Assembly (NCBI GenBank): GCA_000310025.1
Contig: FN649742.1
Coordinates: 280,241 to 344,240, forward strand
Source of the DNA: Ectocarpus siliculosus
Lineage: Eukaryota; Sar; Phaeophyceae; Ectocarpales; Ectocarpaceae
Length of the DNA stretch: 64,000 nucleotides
Direction of reading: 5' to 3'
The translations under genes were made by a program, and so were the position numbers. How positions within the stretch are numbered: position 1 is the stretch's first letter; every line of letters starts with the position of its first letter. The notes below the pieces were generated by a model. It saw nothing but the letters and a program-made list of their open reading frames with translations, had not been told where the DNA came from and did no database searches. Below are positions 36,608 to 47,378 of this stretch, in pieces.

Positions 36608-39600
36608 ATGGCCCGTACCTTCGCTCTCGTGGCATGCCTTGTGGCGCTTATCGCACAGGCCTCGTCCTTCATGATCGGGCCGGGGGGCGGGGCAGCCGCA
36701 ACCATCAGAGCACAACGCCAGGGAGCTGCCGTATCGGGCTTCACAGGGTGCAACCCGGTGTGCCAGCGCGACGCGACGACGGACCGCAGCGCTTTGCGAA
36801 TGATGGTGAGCCGTTTTACGCTTTCAAACCGCGAGAAACATTGTCAGCAAAATGAAAATGTTGTGTTTGGCCCCCAACCGCTCGTCTACGTGCCGCACGC
36901 ATGTTAAGTGTGAGAGGTTGAAGGGAGAGGTGGTACGCGTGTGTCGGCGACAAAGGTGTAATAGACAAGTCATGGAGGGCTTAAGTATGTCGTAGAACGT
37001 ACCTGGAATCACTCGGTAGAGCCCGTGCCTTAGTGGTGCAGGGTGTACGAGTGTGCGAGTGACGGATGTCACGAATAACAGACGCCGACTGAAAAGAGAA
37101 GAACTGCACACCCGTCAGCACCTCAGCACACCTGACTCTCCTGTTGTGGTTCACCCTCAAAACAATGAGTCATATTTTGACAGGCATCCAACGAGAGAGA
37201 TGTTGAGGAAATGCGGTATTCGCCAATACCAGTGCTACGTGCACGACCATCGAGCGCTTGTTGCAAACGAAGAAACAATATGACGACGGCGTTGAGTGCA
37301 TGTACGATTGGAGGTTAAGGTTGTCAAAGACAAAGGTGGGGTCTACTGCTGGACTGCTGTACAAAGTAGGTACAGCAGTAGAACGGAGTGGCCGTTGACG
37401 GCACGCTCATCGCACGTAATGTTCAAACGGGAAGGACCCCACGCACGGAAAACATCATTTCAGGCAACCACGGCAACTGCTGTGTCAGTATTAAAAAAAT
37501 TACACTCATCCGTCTGCCCCGCATCGAGAAGCAATGTGGGAGCGTGAAGTACGATGTTGTCGCCTGTTGCACGACATTTGTTTAGTTTTGCAGTATAATA
37601 GCGACACACAACATCTGACCAACCAAGTACCCCTTGTTTGTTGAGAATGCTCATGCCATCGCACGAAATAGTTCCCTTTTGAGGTAGTTGTCATGGAGGA
37701 TTTGTTGAGGTGTTTACATGATGTCTTGCAGAGGTGGCCGCCCACGCGCGCGGCAGAATCACATTTGCGTTCGGTTCGAAGTAAAAAGTGGAAGAGCTGG
37801 ATATCGTAAGTCTTGTTTGTTGGGGCATCATTGTTCAAGGAAACCACGTGACGAACAGCAAAACTTTCGTTCTACCGAGAGTTGACTCCACGAGAGCCAA
37901 CCTGCGGAAAATCGTTTCATCTTATTTTTCAGATGGTTTCCTGGGCCGTGAGCTTCGTTGTGCCTCGTGTCTTGTGTGAGGTACCCGATAGTGTGCAATT
38001 TGGCAAGCACGTGCAGTCACGCGTGTCCGTCGCGCACATGGTCTAGGTAGTGATGTCGACCACGGTAGGATATCTGTGTGCTCCAAAGCTACAGCCTCGT
38101 TTGCCAAGAGGCAACTATTTATAGCAATGCGCGTGGCTGCAACCTGTTGTTGCTGCAACTAGAGTCTACTTCTACGAGAGAACTGGATGTACAGTGTTCA
38201 CGCGTCACTTTCCCACCTCTGCCGCCTTTACGGCTTTCGTCATGCGGAAAACGGATCTGCATGCCAGCTGGACCTTTCCATCCCCTCAAGCAGGAGCGGG
38301 ATGCGTCCGGGCTGTACAGCACTCCCGCGCCCAGTTGTACTTGTACTCGTGCTCCGTCCCCGTCGTGTTGTTCTACATGTTTCCTAATCCTACCCTCTTG
38401 CTCTCGCTCTTGCCACCGCAGCGCCACAGGAAGGGCTTCAAGAAGCTCAACCTGCCGGCGGACCAGCGTAAGGCGCTTTTGCGGGGGCTCACGACGCAGG
38501 TGACTTTTGTACAGCTAGCTGTCTCTCGTCGGCTGGGTGTTTGTTCCACTGCATCTTGTCTTTTGGCACCATTATTCTGGTACTAAATACGGTGCGTCCT
38601 TCGACGGCGCTCGCGATGTGTACATTTTCCGATGCGTCCCACTTGACGGTGCATGCAAGGGTTTTGAGAGAGTGCGAGGCGTCCAAACCGCCGCTTCGAT
38701 TCCGTCTTCGGTTCTCAGCTTCGTAGGTTGTCTTTGTGTGAACCAAATGTGAACCAAACACACCAATAAGGGCAAACTTGATTAAGCCTGCTGCTGGAGG
38801 CTGGTCGTGGTCTTTTTGTCCATGTGGCTCTTGGCTTTGTATTATTGTTCGCCTGGGTGTTGTGTTGTCCACGAAAACCCTATACATTTTTCACGGTAAA
38901 GGGGTGTACCGTTTGGACGAATGGGCCGATCACGCGTGTTCGATGTCGATACGCCTTGACCATGCCCCACTCACGTCGTGGTGCGCCTTCTGGCTTTCCA
39001 GATCATCCGCCACGGTCGCATCACGACCACAATGGTGAGGGCCAAGGCTGTTCGCAAGCACGTCGACCACATGATCACCCTCAGCAAGAACGGGTCTCTC
39101 CACGCTCGCCGCCAGGTTTGCCGAATCAACACATGCAGCTTACCGTACCGAGATCCATTTACATGCGTTGGGAGGTTTTTCTACCAGTTGGTGGCCTTGT
39201 TGTCGTGAGGATGTTCCGTAGGCGTTTCCGGTAGGCGATCGAATGGAGGGTGTCGGGGCGTAGTAGCATCGCAACATCCTGCAATTCCTCGTGGGTTGTG
39301 GGGTTAAACCCTCCCCCCCATCCGGCTGCTTGATACTTGGAATGAGTCAAGGTCGATCGTAGGGCTAGTATTGGCCATGTCTCGTACTAAATCGAAAGCC
39401 TTTATTTTGCAGCGTTCCGGTGACGGGTGACCATTCCCAATACGTTTTGGCGCATCACACGATCGACATTGAATCTTTTTACTCTACCTGCATCTCATTT
39501 TTCCGCCTCAAATGATTCATCAAAGCAACCAACACCGAAAACAAAGAAAACAGCCAGGCGAGGTCTAATCACCGAATCCAAATCACCACTTCAACAGGCA

Positions 39601-39753
39601 ATGGGATACATCTACGACAAGCAGCTCGTGCACGCCCTGTTCGAGTCAGGAGCGGAGCGTTACGGGGAACGCCCCGGAGGGTACACCCGAATCATCCGCA
39701 CAACGCCAAGGAAGGGAGACAACGCCAAGATGGCCATCATCGAGCTCGTATAA
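36608..39753 (+). CDS. RPL17: Plastid ribosomal protein L17 (bL17), nuclear-encoded
   Basis: Four exons join in phase zero: 36608-36805, 38422-38499, 39002-39115 and 39598-39753 (stop TAA), giving 181 residues. Exon 1 encodes only a targeting presequence: [20 protein letters not shown] then FMIGPGG, a signal peptide with Phe directly after Ala-Ser-Ser, followed by a Ser/Thr/Arg-rich transit-peptide-like stretch. The next three exons encode the bL17 body: [44 protein letters not shown]-like [15 protein letters not shown], and [20 protein letters not shown] ending IIELV. Each segment aligns with bacterial L17 (RHRKxGRxLNR, GGYTRILK, GDNAPMAYIEL). The protein belongs to the large subunit of the plastid ribosome. 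The bipartite presequence indicates import through a plastid within the ER. No C-terminal extension is present. A mitochondrial destination is less likely because of the signal peptide. Confidence 0.93.
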
Positions 39754-40888
39754 GACTCGTTAGATTTTGCCCTTTGATTGTTTGCAGCACGTGGCACCTC
39801 GTGCTTGCGCTTTTTTGCGATTGCTAGTTTTAGCTGGGCATACATGGACGGCGGAACGGGGAGAGATGAACGCCTGCAGTCAGTGTCGAGGAGTTGATCT
39901 GGTTTGCAAGGGAGCGTGACTCTGTCATGCTTGACGATTGTGGGGATGGGTGACAACCAGACATGCCCACCAAAGGCGTTCTCGTGTACTGATGATGGCG
40001 CGCACATCGTCTCAAGTAATTTCCTTAGTGGTTGCAACCACCGCACGGAAAAATCACGGCGAGGTGGGGTCGAGATATTAAATTTCGGCGAGGGAAGCAG
40101 CCGCCCGTCGAGTACTATTCCTGATGCAGTTGGGTATGACATGGGTGACACCGCCCTGTAGATGTTGGAGGAAGGAGGAGCCCTCGGTGTGTTGCACGAT
40201 CATTTCCTTGACGTGGTTGAGAGCAGTGTTGGCAACCTAATACCAGAATTTTGTGGTTATATTTGCGATACTTGGGAGGCTACACAGTAAACAACAATCA
40301 TGAAGGCGAAGACAAATCTCGTTTTTCCCACGACTCTCGCTCCATTGTCCCATGTCCCGCCCTTTGCCTCGGCAAGCCCTCGAGGTGCTGCAAACATGAC
40401 AAAAACAAACAAAACAGCCCAACAACGCGAGGGAATCTCCTGCTTCAAACCCGCGGATATCCTTAATTCTTCCCACCGCACGTCACCTTACTGATGTTAA
40501 TGTTACCGTATCGTGCCCCCGTCTGAAAAGTATTGAGCACCGGGCCAGCCAACGTCACGGGGACCAAAATGGGGCCGCATCGTCGACGAAGGGCTGTCAT
40601 GCCTCTGCGCCCGCTCTCCCCTCTATTGCGGGATCGTGAGAGGCGGCACGACTCCGTAGTCGGCTGTTTACATGCACTTTTCAAATTCTCGACGCATGAA
40701 AACAACGGTACCTAACCCAATGCGTTGACCGACGTTCACGGTCGCCCCCAGCATCAACATTTCTATGGTACCGCTTGTACTCCGGCACTTCTAGCAAACT
40801 CCTATACCCGCTCCGTTGATTCATACTTCCAAGTGTCAAGCATCTAGTCTAGTCTACTTGTACGATTGTTCCTGCAGCGTTCAGAGCT
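39754..40888. other. Convergent 3' region of RPL17 and MCU
   Basis: RPL17 (plus) and MCU (minus) converge here. A minus-strand open stretch at about 40230-40075, after an acceptor-like TTAG, encodes VANTALNHVKEMIVQHTEGS and more, ending in a stop, and small open segments at about 40770-40700 and 40530-40500 could be spliced to it. They might be extra 3' exons of an MCU transcript, since a possible GTAGAG donor overlaps the MCU stop. I could not recognise a protein and do not call a gene. Confidence 0.3.
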
Positions 40889-43800
40889 CTACCCGAGTGC
40901 CGGGTTCTCCGTCATCGCCGGCCCCGTCGGAGGGTGCGCGTCTCGGTGCGAGCTGAGGAGCTCTACCGCTTCCTCGTACCGCTTGATCTCCCCCTTGACT
41001 TCGTCGTGGGATGTTCTCGAGTAACCTGCGTGCGCGACAGAAAGAAGTGCCGTGTCGATGAGATCGAGAGGGGTACACGTGCCCACCTCGACGGTCAGTG
41101 CGACCCCGATCAAATACCTTGCCGTGAAGTTATCCGCACATTGACTTGCTACATATACACGGATCGCGCTTCTACCCACAGCAGCAGTAGCTGTGATTGC
41201 GTGCCCTGTATACTTCCACTTCTTGCCCAGTGATGATGAGGGCACAAACAACACAATCGGCATGCAAAAAAAGACTCGACGGTATCGACAACGGTACAAA
41301 CGCTGGTGCCATGTGCGTTTGGATGGGTGCGCCGAATTGGTGAGGCACATACCATGGGCGGACTTGAGCTTGGCCTCAGATCTCTTCAAAGCCACGCCCT
41401 CCAAATTTTCAAACGATGCCTCTCGATTCTTTGTACTGAAGTACAGGCTTGATCCGACCGAGTAGGACAGCTGTTCGATCCAAGGGAAACAAAAATGACG
41501 ACGGGGAGGGTGGACGAGGATGGGTGCTGGGATTGTCTAGAAAGCGAAACATGTAAAAACGGCCTTCCACCTGCTGCTGTGCATCGTTAACTTTTCCTTG
41601 TATCGTGTCGAGCTAAAGTTTGTATATTAAATGCTCACAACGCAGGAAACAAAAAAAACAGTTTATCAGCTGCACTTTATCGCGTACATGCTGCGAAACC
41701 TTTACATCTTGATGGTCGTAGACCCAAGCGGGGAAATTAAAAGCATCGTGGACAGTCAACGCAAGACGGCCTCGAACGCGAAACATCATGCAGAGACCGC
41801 CGCCAAGCTGCCCAACACAGTCCGTACCATGAGGAAGTACGTTGCCGGCTCCATAACGTCCCAGCTGTACACCTCATAAACGCAGTAGGCTGCCAAGGAA
41901 ACGTCAAGTGCATCGCAGAACAGGGGTAGAATCACACAGGACCATTCGTTAGCATCAACGGTGTCGGTGCTTGAAAGAGCGGTATCCCACACCGAGCACC
42001 TACAATACCACCATGAAAGGGTCGAGGCAGGAGAGCAGCTGCTGGACTCGTGGGGTGCATGCGTGTCCTTACGCACACGCTCTGTTCATGCATAATATAT
42101 GTTGGCTTTCATTTCGTGTTGTTGTTGTGGCCTTCACGTAGAGCGCGCACCGATCTCTCTGCCCAGTACCTCCCTCTGTCCGTACTGATTTCACACTTGA
42201 CGAGGTCGATTCCCGTGGTCACAGGCTAACTTGCCCTAAAAAGGTACACTCCTGGGATAACTTGTACCCAGACTCCACCCCAACCGCCGAGGGCGGTGAC
42301 GTCTCGAACACGATGATACTGTATCGCACAAGCTTTAAGCCTAGCTACAGTAGGCGGTGTTGGTTCGGCGATGACGGATCCTGCCAATGAGATGGAGCCC
42401 CTGTGAGTAAAAATACGAAGAGCTGGAAGTAGCACTCGAGAAAATGACAGCCTAAAATGCGGCGAAGCAGAAGGTAGCCGAGGAAGCGGCAGAGAGAAGT
42501 TGAGCTACATGAGCTGAAGATGCAGCAGGAGTGCGGGGTGATGCCGAGGGGTCGGCGAGTATTTCTGGGAATCGCGAGCAGCGTATCGGCCGCGAATACG
42601 GGCGGAGAGACAGGAAACCGCTTGCGCATGATGGTAGCAACTTCGTCTTGTCCCAGACGCTGTTCGAGGCCTTCCTATCCAGCCAAGACCTTTCACACAC
42701 GCTCGTCAAAGATCAGCCCACCTCTCCAACCAACGGTCCTTCAAGGAGCGACCTCATCGTCCTCTATGGGGAAAAAACAGCAAGAGAGCACGAACGCGCA
42801 TTTCATATTTGGTGCGTGGGACGAAATCAGACAAATATCAGCCCAGAATACAGAATATTTGGAGTTGAGTATCTGCCCGGGGCTTGGGAGGTGNNNNNNN
42901 NNNNNNNNNNNNNNNNNNNNNNNNNNNNNNNNNNNNNNNNNNNNNNNNNNNNNNNNNNNNNNNNNNNNNNNNNNNNNNNNNNNNNNNNNNNNNGAGTGGG
43001 TGTTTGGCCAGAGGCATGTGGTGTCATGGGAAAGAACGGGGAGTGCGGAACCCGCGCCCCTAGCCCCGGGCTGATCCTGAACTCCAAATATTCTTGGCTG
43101 GAATTTGGCTCCTGTCGTTGGAGGCATCAAATGCGCATTCGTGTTCTCTTTCCCTTTTTTCCCCATGGAGGACGATGAGGTCGTTCCTTGAAGGACCGTT
43201 GGTTGGAGAGGTGGGCTGATCTTTGACGAGCGTGTGTGAAAGGTCTTGGCTGGATAGGAAGGCCTCGAACAGCGTCTGGGACAAGACGAAGTTGCTACCA
43301 TCATGCGCAAGCGGTTTCCTGTCTCTCCGCCCGTATTCGCGGCCGATACGCTGCTCGCGATCCCCACAAATACTCGCCGACCCCTCGGCATCACCCCGTA
43401 CTCCTGCTGCGTCTTCAGCTCAAGTAGCTCAACTTCTCTCTGCCGCTTCCTCAGTTACCCTCTGCATCGCTGCTCTCTCGGCTGTCATTTTCTCGACCGT
43501 TGCTTCCAGCTCTTCGTATTTTACTCACAGGGGCTCCATATCATTAGCAGGACCCGTGATCGCCAAACCAACACCGCCTACTGTAGCTAGGCTTAAAGCT
43601 CGTGTGATACAGTATCATCGTGTTCGAGGTGCCACCTCCCTCGGCGTTTGGTGTTGGGGTCTGGGTACAGAGTTACCCCCAGGAACGGTCGACGAAGGAA
43701 ATCCAGCATATACTAGGCATGAACAGAGCGTGTGCGCAAGGACACACAATCCCTCGGGAGGTCCGCACGTGGACCCCCATCCGCATACCCCTCACACAAA

Positions 43801-46800
43801 TAATGCTCAGATCGGTATCGTAACTAAGCATCACCTAATCATCACAAAACAGACCCACAATCACTATTATGATACTTGACAAGACATCTTCAACAAAACT
43901 AACCACGCATTCCTTTCCATCGGATTATTCACGAAACAGGGTAAGCAAAAAGCGAACCTCGAGGTGAGAAAACTGAGCGTGTCCTTCCCCTATAATCCGA
44001 GCACTACAGGCCGCGGGCATCATGTTTGGCCAAGGCAACGATCTACAGCAGTAGTAGGCTTCACCTCCATCCATATGGAATTCTTCTTGACAGGTGTCCT
44101 AACTGCCTGCCCAGAAAAGAAGGCGGCCTCAAGCCCTATGATCGACGCATATGGAGGTCACGTACGCCCGCAACGCTCAGGTCAACAAAAATATGTCTTA
44201 ACCTCACCACTTAAGTAGACAGCGTTTCTTAGGATACTCGACACCTCCTCCCCCCCGCCATGGAAAAAGTCGATCTTCTCTCTCTCGATCAATATACCGC
44301 CTAATCTACAGAGCCGTTCGTGGCAACACACGTGGCACACATGTATATGTTGAGCCTGCGACTGGGAGCGCTTACCTAAGGTGCCGAACTGCGCTGTCAT
44401 GAACGCGAGAACAGCCCCCTTCTTGAGGGTAACCTGCCGCTGGGCCTTTGCAATGAGAATATCCCTGATCCCTTGCAGCCGCGCATCCTCCGAATACAGC
44501 GCGTTAAGCTGAACAGCAGCAGGCACACGGAGCGGTTATTGTTCACCCGTGCAGAACACAGAAACAAGTCAAGAGACCACTCCCCCCTCTTTAAGACGGA
44601 TCTCGGAGGGGACGCCTCATACGTAGCTCATGTGTTTCAAGCTGTGCTAGGCAACGGCCACTTGTGCCTTGCAGAAAGAGATACCACCCCCGCCATACAT
44701 CGGTTAGGCTCGTAATCCAACGCGAAAAATCAACCAATAAACCTACCAACCGGTTCCAGGGATCGATTCCTCTACAACACAGAGAAGCATCTTTCCACGA
44801 CGTTTACATCCTCGCACCGGGATGCGAACGACCGGTGGCTCAATCTTTTGTATCTTCCAGACTCAAGACCTGCGATGCCGATCCGAGACCAGCAGCTTTT
44901 TGTGTCACCTATGTATGCATACCTGTTGACGAAGCGCGGACACCTTGAGATCGATTAACTGGTCGTCCTTGCGCAGCGCGCGTGCGATCTCGTCACTCAC
45001 TCCGGGCCCGGATGGGTTCAAGAGGACCATTCGCCCCTGTTACAGAGTACGAAACGCGCGTTGTCATATTGTCGGGAACACTCGCTGAATCCAAGGTAGT
45101 AGACACGGCCGAGGATAAGATCTGTATAAGGATCCAGCACCGACCTCGAACCTGAACACAAAGAACATGCGACCACCAAGAGGGACCCGGGTCTGTCACA
45201 GCACGGAGAAAAAATGTGTACCGCCGAGGTTTGAGCATCAAAGGGCGGGCGCTGCCTCTTCAACTCAGTAGCAAACAACCACACCAAACGGTTCACAGGG
45301 AACAACATCTCGTCGACGCCACTACTGACATGCCAATGACATGCCAATGACACGCCAATGCGTACAGTACCTTGTCAGCGGTGAACACCAAGCCGTCTTC
45401 GACCAAGGCGTTTAGCCAACCGTCCGCGAGCATCGGATCGAGTGTCGTCGTCACTTTCTCTGGGTTACCTTTCCGGTACATCTGTGAGAGCACCAGGTGC
45501 GGTGTGCCAGCAGAGGCGGGGGGTTGCAGCGGCAGAGATCTTTTGAGCTCAGATTACAACTTTTTTACGGCAGTTGGCGACCATGAAGAACTACTAACGC
45601 TTGGCCGAAAGTATCAGTCGGGACATCCCTGTCGTGGCCTTCAAGGGACTCCTCCGCAACTCGCGTCAGCGAGAAAACTGTTGGTTAACCGTTTCACCAA
45701 ACGGCCCTGCATGTGCTTCGCGAATACGTCGCTGAACGTGCAGAGCTGAGCTCGAGGAAGAAAAATGCCCGGGGTCAGCTGCACACTTGCCGATGGCCAC
45801 CACCACCACCACTACCACGAGACCTCCCAGCTGATGTCTCACCTTGGCGCAAAGTTCGTCCAAGCTATCCCTTGTTAGGGTCACTCGCCCGGCTTGGACG
45901 ACCTCTGCCTGGATGAGCGTGTAGACCTCCGGTTCGGGTACTTCCGTGGCATGGTGATCGCCGCCCCCGCTGCTCAAGACACGAATACGCGATCTGCCCC
46001 CCAGAGAGACGAGCAGGCCGCGTGTGGCGATGTCGGCCATGGAAGTGCACGCCGCGACCTTGTTGCCATCGGCGTTCGCGACGTCTACGCCTGTAAGGCT
46101 TTTTTCCGGCAAGGGTGTTGGATGACGGCAGAGCAGCGGACGGGGTGACATCCATGCAAAATAGTAAGATATGCAGCATCCGACAAACTGTTGTAGTCCA
46201 ACATATTTGGAATCGTGTAGAGGTGCACCAATGGATAGGGAAAACGCCTATCACCGGCAACCGGAGAGCCTCCGTTTACCCTTCACGAGAAGTACTGTAC
46301 GCATGTTAGACTATGCATACCGCTTGTAATGTCTGCTCATTTTCCGCGGCGGAACAATCTGGCTGGGAGTGGACGGATCACGCTCCTTCTTTCCTTCTCG
46401 GCCGTATGCCTATGTCTGTGCAAACGTTGATACTGCTGTATGGAAAGGCGCAAGACGCGAGACGAGGCGAGCTTCGCGCACGTAGATAGGATGAGCGGCA
46501 GCGGAAGGTCACCATAAAACAGCGGAGATGTGCAATGTATACCCGTCATGATGTCTGCAGCAGGCGGGGAGGGGGCGGGCGAACAGCTGAGTTGGCGCTC
46601 ACACTTGCGCACGCACCAGCCAACGTGTGGAGTGGACTCGGAATAATAGCACACCATCCTGGTCCTCAAGCTCAAAACAACAACTCACCTCTTGTCCCGG
46701 GCCATGAGCTCACTCACGAACTCCCGGACCGTCGTATCCAATGACACACTGACATCGGTTAGCCCGGCCAATCCTGGAAGGGGCAACGGGACGGTCATGG

Positions 46801-47083
46801 CTCCTCCCTCAACCGTCAGCCTGGTTGTCGTTATCGCCTCCGCACGAGACGAGAACTCCCGAGCTGCACACGGGAGGCCCCGAGCTACCGCTGGCATTGG
46901 ATCTCTCCGAAAGCTGGGACAAGGCGGGACCGCCGGGGCGAGGATGCTCTTGCTGGGCAAGCCGGAGCAAAACCGGACGGCGATGTTCGAACTGCCGCTG
47001 CTGCTGCTGCTGCTACTTTGCAGTCGACGGACGAAGGCGGAGCAATTCATGGCGGCAGCCCTTGATGGCGCTCTCGAACACAT
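40889..47083 (-). CDS. MCU: Mitochondrial calcium uniporter pore subunit
   Basis: Pore-forming subunit of the inner-membrane calcium uniporter. Eight exons keep one frame of about 441 residues: 47083-46689, 46098-45843, 45481-45371, 45036-44923, 44508-44376, 41889-41828, 41470-41353 and 41025-40889 (stop TAG). The N-terminus is Ser/Arg-rich without acids, like a mitochondrial presequence; translation may start at 47083 or at the second Met at 47050. The N-terminal matrix domain follows (VDVANADGNKVAACTSMADI aligns with the IYSPDGVRVAAST region of human MCU). Then come a coiled coil, the first transmembrane helix (KKGAVLAFMTAQFGTL), the selectivity motif YSWDVMEPATYF in the exon at 41889-41828 (W-D-V-M-E-P, the DIME-type motif as in plants), a second helix, and a C-terminal coiled coil (FENLEGVALKRSEAKLKSAH). 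The 2.5 kb intron before the pore exon contains an inverted repeat and an assembly gap. Confidence 0.93.
42251..43684. repeat. Two inverted copies of a dispersed repeat inside an MCU intron
   Basis: The left arm (42251-42893) reads forward and the right arm (42994-43684) reads as its reverse complement. Shared segments include GATACTGTATC-type sequence, GAGCTTTAAGCCTAGCTACA near the outer ends, and long blocks around 42530-42770 matched by 43170-43410. The arms are similar but not identical, with scattered substitutions and small indels, and the right arm is about 45 bases longer. Both arms carry the same broken reading frame (see findings). The structure could form a hairpin of more than 600 bp. 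I see no transposase, terminal motif or target-site duplication. Confidence 0.85.
42894..42993. other. Assembly gap of 100 N
   Basis: Exactly 100 N bases lie between the two arms of the inverted repeat. This is the customary length for a gap of unknown size, so the true distance and sequence between the arms are unknown. Confidence 0.98.
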
Positions 47084-47378
47084 GCAATCAGCGATCGACT
47101 ATTGCACGCCACGGGTCAGTTGTTGCCGGGGGCGGTTGCGTTCGCCAGGGCTGCTTCTGGAATCAATGGGAAGTCAGCCGACAACCGGCAGCATGATGAA
47201 GCAATCGTGACTCCGCAGATTAGAACGTAACGGATTCGTGAGATACCTACAGCAGTATATTCCATCCAACGAGCCTCTTCCAGGACAGCCCCCCGAGCTG
47301 CGAGAGCCAGCTCTCCGCTTGACCAGCTACAACTACAGACAAGCACACACACCCGACCTACCCACATACCACGCCACG
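47084..47378. promoter_or_regulatory. Divergent intergenic region between MCU and PEX14
   Basis: About 295 bases separate the upstream MCU start codon and the PEX14 start on opposite strands, the tightest divergent pair here. The sequence contains one ACAGCAGT motif at 47249-47256. The PEX14 frame stays open upstream to about 47238 but without an ATG that I can see. Confidence 0.5.

Noticed and set aside
41631-41879. Plus-strand ORF of 82 codons, partly protein-like (VVDPSGEIKSIVDSQRKTAS)
   Set aside because: It overlaps the MCU pore exon on the opposite strand, which has family and phase support; no splice or homology evidence for the plus frame.
42741-43394. 217-codon open frame running through the N gap
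   Set aside because: It is open only because N codons cannot be stops; it joins two inverted repeat arms and is not a gene.
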